Assembly: GCF_011369485.1 (NCBI RefSeq) | Contig: NZ_VXCA01000025.1 | Span: forward strand, 372,001-436,000 | Length of the DNA stretch: 64,000 nucleotides | Reading direction: 5' to 3' | Source: Pseudomonas atagonensis | GTDB taxonomy: Bacteria > Pseudomonadota > Gammaproteobacteria > Pseudomonadales > Pseudomonadaceae | In this document: positions 55,065 to 62,758 of the stretch, piece by piece | Layout of the letters: each line of letters begins with the position of its first letter | Numbering within the stretch: the stretch's first letter is position 1 | Made by a program: the position numbers and the translations under genes | Notes under the pieces: model-generated | Seen by the model: only the letters and a program-made list of their open reading frames with translations | What the model was told of the DNA's origin: nothing | The model's database searches: none

Positions 55065-55079
55065 TGTTATAGTATAACA
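55065..55079. promoter_or_regulatory. Zur box between zigA and the 125-residue secreted protein gene
   Basis: TGTTATA-G-TATAACA is a perfect 7-1-7 palindrome matching the gammaproteobacterial Zur consensus (GTTATA-N-TATAAC). TATACT/TATAGT -10-like hexamers on both strands fall inside it, so bound Zur would block both divergent promoters. Confidence 0.88.
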
Positions 55080-55158
55080 ATGTAAGCACGCCAGCCCTTT
55101 ACTTGCCCTCGTCGACAAAACGCAGGAAGCTGCAATCAATCCGCTGCCCGGAATTCTC

Positions 55159-55536
55159 ATGAACCAAACGCTGAAATGTTTGATGTTGAGCCTCGTACTG
55201 CTGGCAACTGAGGATGCATGGGCGCAAATTCCACAACCTGCCACCTGCACACGCAGTGCAACTCTGTTGGCCTGCGTGGATGACGAAGGCAACGCATACA
55301 GCGTCAATACCGTTGGCTCAACGCTCTATCTGCGTGGCTTCGAAAAGAACGGCCAGCGTTACTGGGCACAAACCAACAGCCGCTTCGGGCAACTGACGTT
55401 CTTCACCGGCATCGCTTCGGACGGGGAGGCCTGGGTCGGTTACACCCGCCGGGTAGGCTGGACGACCATCAACCGCTTCTCCAGCTCAGGTGGCAGTAGC
55501 GCTAAATTCACTTGCAGCCGGATTACCGGCTGTTAA
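55159..55536 (+). CDS. Small secreted protein, function unknown, in Zur-controlled position
   Basis: A 125-residue protein with a signal peptide (about residues 1-22, ending AWAQ) and a mature part with four Cys, many aromatic residues and a C-terminal SRITGC. I do not recognise a family. It starts 80 nt after the Zur box and should be induced by zinc starvation. In P. aeruginosa the similar locus carries dksA2 near here; no dksA-like gene is present in this window. The stop overlaps that of the convergent amidase by 4 nt. Confidence 0.7.
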   Translation: MNQTLKCLMLSLVLLATEDAWAQIPQPATCTRSATLLACVDDEGNAYSVNTVGSTLYLRGFEKNGQRYWAQTNSRFGQLTFFTGIASDGEAWVGYTRRVGWTTINRFSSSGGSSAKFTCSRITGC

Positions 55537-56735
55537 ACCTGCGCGTTTTTTTGCTCTTGCTGCCAGGCTAGGTAGCTGTCGAGCGGCGGGTTCTTTTGAA
55601 AGTAACGCTGCAAACCGTTGAATAATCCGTCGGCGATCGCTTGCTGATGCCTCGCAGTGACCAGTCGCTGGCTGTCGCGTGCATTGGATATGAAGCCGGT
55701 TTCCACCAGGATCGAAGGCACATCAGGTGACTTCAGCACGGCAAAACCCGCCTGTTCGACGCGCTTTTGATGCAGCGCAGTGATGCCAGCCAGACTGCTG
55801 AGAATCGTGCCCCCAAGCTGAAGACTCGCTGCGATGGTGGCATTCATCGACATGTCGAGAATCACACCGGCGAGCATTGGATCTTTGTCTTTCAAATTGA
55901 GCAGACTGGTTGCGCCGAGCAAGTCGGCTCCGTTTTCACGCTGCGCCATAAAACGAGCGGTGGCCGATGTCGCGCCTCCTTCGGACAAGCAATAAACCGA
56001 CGCACCGGAAGCTGTCAGCCGAGGGGCGGCGTCGGCGTGGACTGAGATGAACATGTCGGCTTTGTGCTGACGAGCAATCTCCACGCGCTTGCGTAGAGGA
56101 ACAAAAAAGTCGTCATTGCGTACGAGTTTCACGTCGAAACCTTTCTCTTTTTTCAGCCGTTTCGCGAGCAATTGCGCGATGGATAACACGACATCCTTTT
56201 CTCGCTCGCCTTTTGCACCGACTGCTCCAGGGTCTTTTCCGCCATGCCCGGGATCAACAACCACGATGATGTCGCGCTTTGGATGGGGACCTTTCTGGGG
56301 TGTTTCACGTGGAACCTTTGGCGCAACCGAAGCCTTTTGAGCACTGACCAAGTCCAACACCAAGCGATGTCCCTGGCCGTCCTGGGGCGCTAAAAGGAAA
56401 CTGTTCAAAAGCACTGGATGACTCAGATCGAGCACTATTCGAGCATTTCCCTGACCGATGGGACCAGATCGTATCGAGCGGATCACCGTATTGCCGACAT
56501 CCAAATGACTGAAGTCTGAGCTGAAATTGGCGCCAGTCAGGTCAATGATCAACCGTTCCGGCGCAGTCAGTGTGAAAGTCTTGTAGATCACTGGCCCAGT
56601 CAAATCGAACACCAATCTCAATTTCTCATCCGAACGCCAAATGCGCGCGCTGCGGATTTGTGTCGCTGAAGCAGTGAAAGGCAGAACGAAAGCCGCGCTG
56701 GCCAGAATCAGATTGAGCAAATGACGTCTGTGCAT
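55533..56735 (-). CDS. amiA: N-acetylmuramoyl-L-alanine amidase (AMIN plus Amidase_3)
   Basis: A 400-residue exported zinc amidase cleaving peptidoglycan stem peptides at cell division. Signal peptide about residues 1-24 (ATASA region); AMIN domain about 25-130; catalytic Amidase_3 domain about 155-385 with VVDPGHGGKDPGA, FISVHADA and ILVETGFISN (zinc ligands and catalytic Glu). In Pseudomonas an amiA copy lies in the Zur regulon next to folE2, as here. The Zur box at 56775-56789 lies 40 nt upstream, in position to repress it. Confidence 0.9.
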   Translation of the reverse strand: MHRRHLLNLILASAAFVLPFTASATQIRSARIWRSDEKLRLVFDLTGPVIYKTFTLTAPERLIIDLTGANFSSDFSHLDVGNTVIRSIRSGPIGQGNARIVLDLSHPVLLNSFLLAPQDGQGHRLVLDLVSAQKASVAPKVPRETPQKGPHPKRDIIVVVDPGHGGKDPGAVGAKGEREKDVVLSIAQLLAKRLKKEKGFDVKLVRNDDFFVPLRKRVEIARQHKADMFISVHADAAPRLTASGASVYCLSEGGATSATARFMAQRENGADLLGATSLLNLKDKDPMLAGVILDMSMNATIAASLQLGGTILSSLAGITALHQKRVEQAGFAVLKSPDVPSILVETGFISNARDSQRLVTARHQQAIADGLFNGLQRYFQKNPPLDSYLAWQQEQKNAQV

Positions 56736-56774
56736 GTGAAAGCCTGTTCATGAAAAAGGCATCGTGATTTGAAT

Positions 56775-56789
56775 TGTTATAATGTAACA
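56775..56789. promoter_or_regulatory. Zur box between amiA and folE2
   Basis: TGTTATA-A-TGTAACA, a 7-1-7 palindrome with one mismatch to the consensus, lies 40 nt before amiA and 31 nt before folE2, so it probably controls both directions. Confidence 0.83.
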
Positions 56790-56819
56790 TCTAATTCAAT
56801 CAACACGATGGGCCTGAAC

Positions 56820-57716
56820 ATGAATTCGCTGACACTCCCGGACATCGCCGCCCAAGTCGCTCGCCAGGCTCTTCCACTGGAATGGGTTGGCATGCGCGGC
56901 ATTGCCTTGCCGATTTTGCTGGAAGGCCAACGCCTCAGTGCAAAGGCTGATGCGGGTGTGAGCCTGGATGATGGCGAGGCACGCGGGATTCACATGTCGC
57001 GCTTATACCTGGCGTTAGAAGCGCTAGAGCTAGAGAACCTTTCACCCACCCTGATGCATCAAGTTCTTCAGCGTTTTCTGCAGAGTCACGACGGCTTGTC
57101 CAACGCTGCTTACCTGAACATCCACAGTGATCTACTGCTGAAACGGCCGGCGTTAGTCAGCCCTTTGTCAGGGTGGAAATCCTATCCCGTAACCATTTCT
57201 GCCCGTTTGGAAAACCAAGTGTTCCACGTGGAACTCAAAATCGAAGTGCCCTACTCTTCGACTTGCCCCTGTTCTGCAGCGTTGGCGAGGCAGTTGATCC
57301 AACAGCAATTCATCGACGACTTTGCCAATAAAGCTCTGCATCACGCTGACGTTCTGGGGTGGCTAGGATCGACCCAAGGCGTCATCGCAACGCCACACAG
57401 CCAACGCAGCACCGCAGAACTCCATGTGCACCTCGAAGACTTCGTCGACGAATTACCTTTCACCGCGATCATCAACGACGCCGAAGCCGCCCTCGGTACC
57501 GCGGTACAAACCGCAGTGAAACGCGCCGACGAACAAGCCTTCGCCTTGGCTAACGGCCAGAACCTGATGTTCTGCGAAGACGCCGCCCGCCGACTTAACC
57601 TCGCCTTGCGCCGTTCTCCGGGGATCAGTGGATTCCACATCAGAGTCATCCACGCAGAAAGCCTGCATGCCCACGATGCCGTCGCCGAAAGCACTTGGCA
57701 GCGAGAGTCCGCATGA
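56820..57716 (+). CDS. folE2: GTP cyclohydrolase FolE2 (type IB)
   Basis: A 298-residue enzyme making dihydroneopterin triphosphate from GTP for folate synthesis. FolE2 can use metals other than zinc and replaces FolE under zinc starvation. Motifs fit: EVPYSSTCPCSAALARQL with the conserved active-site Cys, and HSQRSTAELHVHL. ATG at 56820 (MNSLTLPDIAAQ) is chosen because earlier in-frame starts have no ribosome site or overlap the Zur box. It is the first gene of a six-gene operon; the stop overlaps the ABC ATPase start by ATGA. Confidence 0.93.
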   Translation: MNSLTLPDIAAQVARQALPLEWVGMRGIALPILLEGQRLSAKADAGVSLDDGEARGIHMSRLYLALEALELENLSPTLMHQVLQRFLQSHDGLSNAAYLNIHSDLLLKRPALVSPLSGWKSYPVTISARLENQVFHVELKIEVPYSSTCPCSAALARQLIQQQFIDDFANKALHHADVLGWLGSTQGVIATPHSQRSTAELHVHLEDFVDELPFTAIINDAEAALGTAVQTAVKRADEQAFALANGQNLMFCEDAARRLNLALRRSPGISGFHIRVIHAESLHAHDAVAESTWQRESA

Positions 57717-58381
57717 TCCGCTGCCAATCCCTGAGTTGGGGCGCACCCGGTCAACCGCTGACATCGCCCCTAAGCCTCGAGCTGGAAAGCGGCAGCCTGA
57801 CCGCAATCATCGGCGCCAACGGCTGCGGCAAAAGCAGCCTGCTAAAAGTCATCGCAGGGTTACAAAAACCATTAGCCGGCAAGGTCGCACTCAGTGTCCC
57901 GCGCCAGAGCGGCTTGTCCTTCCTGCCTCAGCAACAGCATCTGGATCGGCAGTTCCCGATCAGCCTCGAAGATCTGGTCGCCGCCGGTTTTTGGGGACGA
58001 CGACTGTCGACGCAATTGCGTGCCCAACGATTGCAAGCCGCGCTGAAAAACTGGGAGTTGAGCGGTCTCGAACATCGCCCACTAATGGCGCTTTCCGGTG
58101 GCGAATTGCAACGTGCCCTGCTCGCTCGATTGAGCCTTGTCGACGCCCCCGTTCTGCTACTCGACGAACCTCACGCGGCCCTCGATGAACTCGGTCAACA
58201 ACTGCTGTGGCAACACATCCACGCCTGGCATGCCGAAGGCCGGACACTGCTAGTCGTTTGTCACGATCTGGCTGCCGTTCGCCAACACATTACGCAGGCA
58301 CTGCTGATCAAAAACCACAGCTGCGTGTATGGCGCCAGCAGCGAACTGATCCAGCAAACATCCGAGGCGCGAGTAGCCTGA
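57713..58381 (+). CDS. Metal (zinc/manganese) ABC transporter ATP-binding protein
   Basis: A 222-residue ABC ATPase of the ZnuC/MntB type: Walker A IGANGCGKSSLLK, signature ALSGGELQRALLARL, and Walker B VLLLDEPHAALDE. ATG at 57713 overlaps the folE2 stop; the next gene starts inside its stop codon (TGATG). It powers import through the adjacent permease. Confidence 0.9.
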   Translation: MIRCQSLSWGAPGQPLTSPLSLELESGSLTAIIGANGCGKSSLLKVIAGLQKPLAGKVALSVPRQSGLSFLPQQQHLDRQFPISLEDLVAAGFWGRRLSTQLRAQRLQAALKNWELSGLEHRPLMALSGGELQRALLARLSLVDAPVLLLDEPHAALDELGQQLLWQHIHAWHAEGRTLLVVCHDLAAVRQHITQALLIKNHSCVYGASSELIQQTSEARVA

Positions 58382-59247
58382 TGCACACACTCGCCCACTT
58401 CTGGCAACCGTTCAGCGAATTCGTGTTCATGCAACGCGCCTTGCTTGGCGGATTGGTACTTGCCTGCAGCATTGCTCCCCTTGGTGTGTTTCTGATCCTG
58501 CGACGCATGAGCCTGATCGGCGATGCGGTCGCCCACGGCATCCTTCCCGGCGCGGCATTGGGTTTCTGGTTCGCTGGCCTGAGTCTGCCGGCGCTGACCT
58601 TCGGCGGTCTCGGCGCGGGCCTGAGCATGGCTGGCCTCGCCGCGTGGATAACCCGGCGTACCGGACTGCGCGAAGACGCCAGTCTCGCCGCGATCTATCC
58701 AATCTCACTGGCCAGCGGCGTACTCATTCTCGGCATCGCCGGTAAGCGCCTCGACCTTTTGCATTTGCTGTTCGGCTCGGCACTGGCGGTCGACGGGCCG
58801 ACGCTTAACGGAATGTTATGGGTCTCGGGCTTCAGTCTGATCGCCATGGCCCTGATCTACAAACCGTTGCTGCTCGACACGCTCGACCCATTGTTTTTGC
58901 GCACCGTCAGCAGACTTGGCCCCCTCGCCCACGGCGTGTTTCTGACGCTGGTCGTGCTGAATCTGGTGATCGGATTTCAAGCCATCGGCGCGTTGATGGT
59001 GGTCGGTTTGATGATGCTGCCCGCCGCTGCTTCGCGGTTCTGGAGCCGACGCCTGCCGATCCTGATTGCCATGGCGGCGCTCATCGGTTGCCTGTCGGTA
59101 TGGCTCGGATTGCTGTTGTCGTTCTACTACTCGCTTCCCAGCGGGCCGGCCATCGTGCTGGTCGCCGGCGTCGGCTATCTGCTGTCCGTGGTGTTCGGGC
59201 CGGTTCACGGTCTGCTGCGCCGCCCGCCCCTGCTCACGTCCCAATGA
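58381..59247 (+). CDS. Metal ABC transporter permease (ZnuB/ABC-3 family)
   Basis: A 288-residue inner-membrane permease with eight or so hydrophobic segments and the ABC-3 motifs FMQRALLGGLVLACSIAPLG, SLIGDAVAHGILPG, and FQAIGALMVVGLMMLPAAA. It forms the channel of the zinc-type importer with the neighbouring ATPase and binding protein. Confidence 0.92.
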   Translation: MHTLAHFWQPFSEFVFMQRALLGGLVLACSIAPLGVFLILRRMSLIGDAVAHGILPGAALGFWFAGLSLPALTFGGLGAGLSMAGLAAWITRRTGLREDASLAAIYPISLASGVLILGIAGKRLDLLHLLFGSALAVDGPTLNGMLWVSGFSLIAMALIYKPLLLDTLDPLFLRTVSRLGPLAHGVFLTLVVLNLVIGFQAIGALMVVGLMMLPAAASRFWSRRLPILIAMAALIGCLSVWLGLLLSFYYSLPSGPAIVLVAGVGYLLSVVFGPVHGLLRRPPLLTSQ

Positions 59248-59258
59248 GGTGTTTCCCG

Positions 59259-60134
59259 ATGCGCGCCCTACTCGTGTTGTTCAGCCTGATGCTGTCGATG
59301 TCATTGTCGGCAGCGGAAAAACTGCCCGTGGTCACCAGCTTCAGCATTCTCGCCGACATGGTTCATCAAGTCGGCGGCGAGCATATCCAGATCACCAACA
59401 TGGTCGGCCCGGATGCCGACGCGCACACCTACGAGCCGACACCGGACGATGCCAAAGCGTTGCTCAAGGCGAAGTTGATCATCAAAAACGGTCTTGGCTT
59501 CGAACCATGGCTGGATCGAATGGTGACCAGTACCGACACCCAGGCGGCCGTCGTCAGTGCCAGTCACGGTGTGATCCCTCGCTCGCTGGATGAGGACGGC
59601 GAGACCATTCCCGACCCGCACGCCTGGCACAACCTGGCAAACACCGAGTTGTATGTCGCCAACATCACCAAGGCGTTGATCGCTGCCGATCCGGCGAACA
59701 AGGCTGACTACGAGCGTAACAGCCAGACCTACCTCAAGCAGATCTACGCCCTGCTCGCCGAAGCCAAGGCCAAGCTCGGCTCGCTGCCAGCCGGCAACCG
59801 CAAGATCGTCACCAGCCACGACGCCTTCGGCTACCTCGGTCAGGCCTACGGCATCGACTTCATGGCGCCGCAAGGTTTGTCCACCGAGCGCGAACCGTCG
59901 GCTGCAGAAGTCGCGGCGCTGATCACTCAGATCCGTCAGGCCAAGGTCAAAGCGGTGTTCATGGAAAACATCAAAGATGCGCGCCTGCTCAAACAGATTG
60001 CCGAAGAAAGTGGCGCGCACATCGGTGGCACGCTGTACTCGGATGCCCTCGCCGCCAGCGGCCCGGCCAGTACGTTCACCGGATTGTTCGAATACAACCT
60101 CAACACCCTCTACAACGCGCTGAGCCAACCATGA
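59259..60134 (+). CDS. Metal ABC transporter substrate-binding protein (ZnuA/AztC-like cluster A-I)
   Basis: A 291-residue periplasmic binding protein with signal peptide (about residues 1-19). Metal ligands expected for cluster A-I proteins are visible: DADAHTYEPTP (His), DPHAWHNL (His), a central conserved ENIKDARLLKQIAEE, and TLYSDALAASG (Asp). No His-rich loop is present, unlike typical ZnuA, so zinc delivery may need a chaperone or the ion may be manganese. It begins 11 nt after the permease stop and overlaps the next gene by 4 nt. Confidence 0.9.
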   Translation: MRALLVLFSLMLSMSLSAAEKLPVVTSFSILADMVHQVGGEHIQITNMVGPDADAHTYEPTPDDAKALLKAKLIIKNGLGFEPWLDRMVTSTDTQAAVVSASHGVIPRSLDEDGETIPDPHAWHNLANTELYVANITKALIAADPANKADYERNSQTYLKQIYALLAEAKAKLGSLPAGNRKIVTSHDAFGYLGQAYGIDFMAPQGLSTEREPSAAEVAALITQIRQAKVKAVFMENIKDARLLKQIAEESGAHIGGTLYSDALAASGPASTFTGLFEYNLNTLYNALSQP

Positions 60135-60691
60135 TCCGTAAAAACCCATCAGGTGATTTACCGCAAATTGCCGAGTCGGCGTACGTCGATAAAACCGCGA
60201 TCATCTGCGGCAAAGTGATCATCGGCGAGAACGTGTTCGTCGGCCCTTACGCCGTCATCCGCGCGGATGAAGTAGACGCTTCGGGCGACATGGAACCGAT
60301 CACCATCGGCGCCAATTCGAACATTCAGGACGGCGTGGTCATCCACTCGAAATCCGGCGCGGCGGTGACCATTGGCGAATTCAGTTCCATCGCCCATCGC
60401 TCGATCGTGCATGGGCCGTGCGTGGTCGGCGATCGCGTGTTCATCGGTTTCAACAGCGTGTTGTTCAATTGCGTGGTCGGTAACGGGTGCGTCGTGCGCC
60501 ACAACTCGGTGGTCGATGGCCGCAATTTGCCCGACGCGTTCTACGTGCCCTCCACCACCCGCATCGGCCCGAACACTGACCTTTCACAATTCCCGCCGGT
60601 GAGTGTCAGCGCATCGGAGTTTTCCGAAGACGTCGCGCGCACCAACGTTGATCTGGTGCGTGGCTACAAAGCCCTGCAGAACGAGTTCTGA
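60131..60691 (+). CDS. Gamma-carbonic-anhydrase-like left-handed beta-helix protein
   Basis: A 186-residue hexapeptide-repeat protein (AIICGKVIIGENVFVGPYAVIRADE...) of the gamma-CA/CamH type. His residues in VVIHSKSG, SSIAHRSIVHGP fit the three-His metal site shared between subunits. The equivalent gene lies beside folE2 and pyrC2 in P. aeruginosa. Gamma-CAs can use iron or cobalt, so a zinc-sparing replacement for beta-CA is plausible. Start overlaps the binding-protein stop by ATGA. Confidence 0.85.
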   Translation: MIRKNPSGDLPQIAESAYVDKTAIICGKVIIGENVFVGPYAVIRADEVDASGDMEPITIGANSNIQDGVVIHSKSGAAVTIGEFSSIAHRSIVHGPCVVGDRVFIGFNSVLFNCVVGNGCVVRHNSVVDGRNLPDAFYVPSTTRIGPNTDLSQFPPVSVSASEFSEDVARTNVDLVRGYKALQNEF

Positions 60692-60694
60692 GCC

Positions 60695-62026
60695 ATGAGA
60701 AGTGTGCTGATTCGCAACGCAAGGCTGGTCAATGAAGGGCGAGAATTCGAAAGCGATCTATTGGTCAGCAACGGGCGCATCGTCAAGATTGCCCGCAGTA
60801 TCGAAGGTGAAAACGCAGCCGTTGAAATCGATGCAAACGGCCAGTGGCTGCTACCCGGCATGATCGATGACCAAGTGCATTTCCGCGAACCCGGTGCGCC
60901 GGCCAAGGGAAGCATCTTCACCGAGTCACGGGCGGCGGTGGCCGGTGGCATCACCAGTTTCATGGACATGCCCAATACCCGGCCAGCCACACTTACGCTT
61001 GAAGCACTCGCCGATAAAAAACATCGGGCAGCGCTGAACTCGGTGGCCAATTACGGCTTTCACTTCGGGGTCAGTCACGACAACCTCGACACGGTCGCCG
61101 CGCTCAATCCCTTCGAAGTGGCCGGAGTCAAAGTGTTCATGGGCGCTTCGACCGGCAACATGCTGGTGGACGATCCGCAGATTCTCGAGCGACTGTTCGC
61201 CGAAGTGCCGACGATTCTGCTGGCCCACTGCGAGCACACGCCGAGCATCGACGCCAATGCCGCCAACCTGCGCGAGTTGTTCGGCACCCAGCTCCCGCCA
61301 GCCGCTCATGCGCTGATTCGCAACGCCGAGGCGTGTTTTCGCTCTTCCTCGATGGCGGTGGATCTGGCGAAACGGCACGGTACACGTCTGCATGTTTTGC
61401 ATCTGACCACGGCGCGCGAACTGGCGTTGTTCGAGGACAAACCACTGACGCAAAAACACGTCACTGCCGAGGTCTGTCTGCACCATCTGTTATTCGATGA
61501 TCGCGACTACCCAGCGCTTGGCAACCTGATCAAGTGCAACCCGGCGATCAAGACTCAAGTTGATCGCGATGCTTTGCGCGCAGCACTGAACAGCAATCGG
61601 CTGGACGTCATTGGCAGTGATCATGCGCCGCACACCTGGTCGGAAAAGCAGCTGCCTTATGTCGAGGCGCCTTCGGGATTGCCATTGGTGCAACACGCAT
61701 TGCCGGCGCTGCTGGAACTGGTGGCGGACGATATCCTGCCAATCACCACGCTGGTGGCGAAGACCAGCCATCGCGTCGCGGATCTGTTTGCGATTCCGGA
61801 TCGGGGTTATTTGCGTGAAGGGTATTGGGCGGATCTGGTGTTGGTTGAAGCGCAGGCGCTGGAGGTCGATCGGCAACCGATTCTGTCGCAGTGCGGATGG
61901 ACGCCGTTTGCCGGGCGTAGCTTTCGGCATCGGGTGAATGCGACGATTGTGTCGGGACAGATTGCCTGGCGGGAGGGTCGGGTGAATGAGGGGTGTCGCG
62001 GGCGAGCGCTGAGGTTTATGCGCTGA
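60695..62026 (+). CDS. pyrC2: Dihydroorotase, zinc-starvation paralogue (PyrC2/PyrQ type)
   Basis: A 443-residue amidohydrolase of pyrimidine synthesis, class I type. Motifs: DDQVHFREPG (residues 58-67), FMDMPNTRPA, VKVFMGASTGNM, LLAHCEHTP, VLHLTTARE and IGSDHAPHTW. The first His of the usual HxH metal site is Gln60, while His62 is kept; I recall this variant in a known subgroup that includes the Zur-linked paralogue. Altered metal use is therefore likely. It is last in the folE2 operon, 3 nt after the gamma-CA gene. The gene's last 30 codons are followed by a REP doublet. Confidence 0.88.
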   Translation: MRSVLIRNARLVNEGREFESDLLVSNGRIVKIARSIEGENAAVEIDANGQWLLPGMIDDQVHFREPGAPAKGSIFTESRAAVAGGITSFMDMPNTRPATLTLEALADKKHRAALNSVANYGFHFGVSHDNLDTVAALNPFEVAGVKVFMGASTGNMLVDDPQILERLFAEVPTILLAHCEHTPSIDANAANLRELFGTQLPPAAHALIRNAEACFRSSSMAVDLAKRHGTRLHVLHLTTARELALFEDKPLTQKHVTAEVCLHHLLFDDRDYPALGNLIKCNPAIKTQVDRDALRAALNSNRLDVIGSDHAPHTWSEKQLPYVEAPSGLPLVQHALPALLELVADDILPITTLVAKTSHRVADLFAIPDRGYLREGYWADLVLVEAQALEVDRQPILSQCGWTPFAGRSFRHRVNATIVSGQIAWREGRVNEGCRGRALRFMR

Positions 62027-62038
62027 CTGTTATGACGC

Positions 62039-62104
62039 CTTCGCGAGCAAGCTCGCTCTCACACTCGGAATGCCTTCCAATGTGGGAGTGGGCTTGCTCA
62101 CGAA
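62039..62104. repeat. REP doublet in alternate orientation
   Basis: TTCGCGAGCAAGC and GCTTGCTCACGAA arms face outward, with GGAATGCCTTCC in the middle, the same plan as at 50221-50286. Confidence 0.83.
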
Positions 62105-62108
62105 GCTT

Positions 62109-62627
62109 TTAAGCTCTTGGTTTCACAGTGCCGCAATCCTGACCCAGCCACACTGCGCGGGTTTCCAGGCTGCCTTTCTGATTGATGCCGATGGCGTTGA
62201 ACGTGCCGTTGGCCACGGTGGTGAATTCACGATCACTGAGGAACGTGGCGACACCAGTGCCTTGCGCTTTCGGGCAACTGAAGCGGAATTTCCACTGATT
62301 GCCATTGCGCTCGGTGATTTGCTGTTTGCAGCCCGATTGCGGGTCAGCCAGCGGAATATCATTGGTCGCCACTTGCTCTGGCGTCAGGCAGGCGCGGATA
62401 CCCTTGCCGCCGATATTGATGCCGTTCTTCTCCAGCGCCGCGCGTTGCTGCGGGGTCATCTGGCCTTGAAGCTGGCCGAGGATCGATTGCACATCCATCG
62501 GCTGGTCATCGACCTTTACATTGCTCGACGTCATTTCCCACAGCCCCGGCTGCAGCATCTGCGCCTGAGCAATCACCGGCAAAGCCAAACCCATGCCCAG
62601 CGCCAAACCCAGCAGACGAACGTTCAT
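62109..62627 (-). CDS. DUF3617 domain-containing exported protein
   Basis: A 172-residue protein with signal peptide (about residues 1-22, ending AQAQ) and the DUF3617 pattern LQPGLWEMTSSNVKVDD near the mature N-terminus, four Cys including IRACLTPEQV and RFSCPKAQ. Function unknown. It is convergent with pyrC2 and divergent from cls. Confidence 0.85.
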   Translation of the reverse strand: MNVRLLGLALGMGLALPVIAQAQMLQPGLWEMTSSNVKVDDQPMDVQSILGQLQGQMTPQQRAALEKNGINIGGKGIRACLTPEQVATNDIPLADPQSGCKQQITERNGNQWKFRFSCPKAQGTGVATFLSDREFTTVANGTFNAIGINQKGSLETRAVWLGQDCGTVKPRA

Positions 62628-62758
62628 CGAAAAACTCCTGATCAGTAGTGGCCGTTAGACGTCGGCCAATGGCTTCGGTTCATGGACCAATTAAATAGCG
62701 ACATTCGCGACAGAACATGGTCTGTTAAGCATTGAATCTTCCGGAGCAAGGCTGCCCC

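Noticed and set aside
54938..55158. A dksA2 gene, expected from the P. aeruginosa version of the locus
   Set aside because: No DksA-like coding sequence is found in either strand of this gap.
57713..60134. The main znuABC importer of the genome
   Set aside because: The binding protein lacks a His-rich loop and no zur gene is adjacent; a second importer is more likely, so znu symbols were not assigned.
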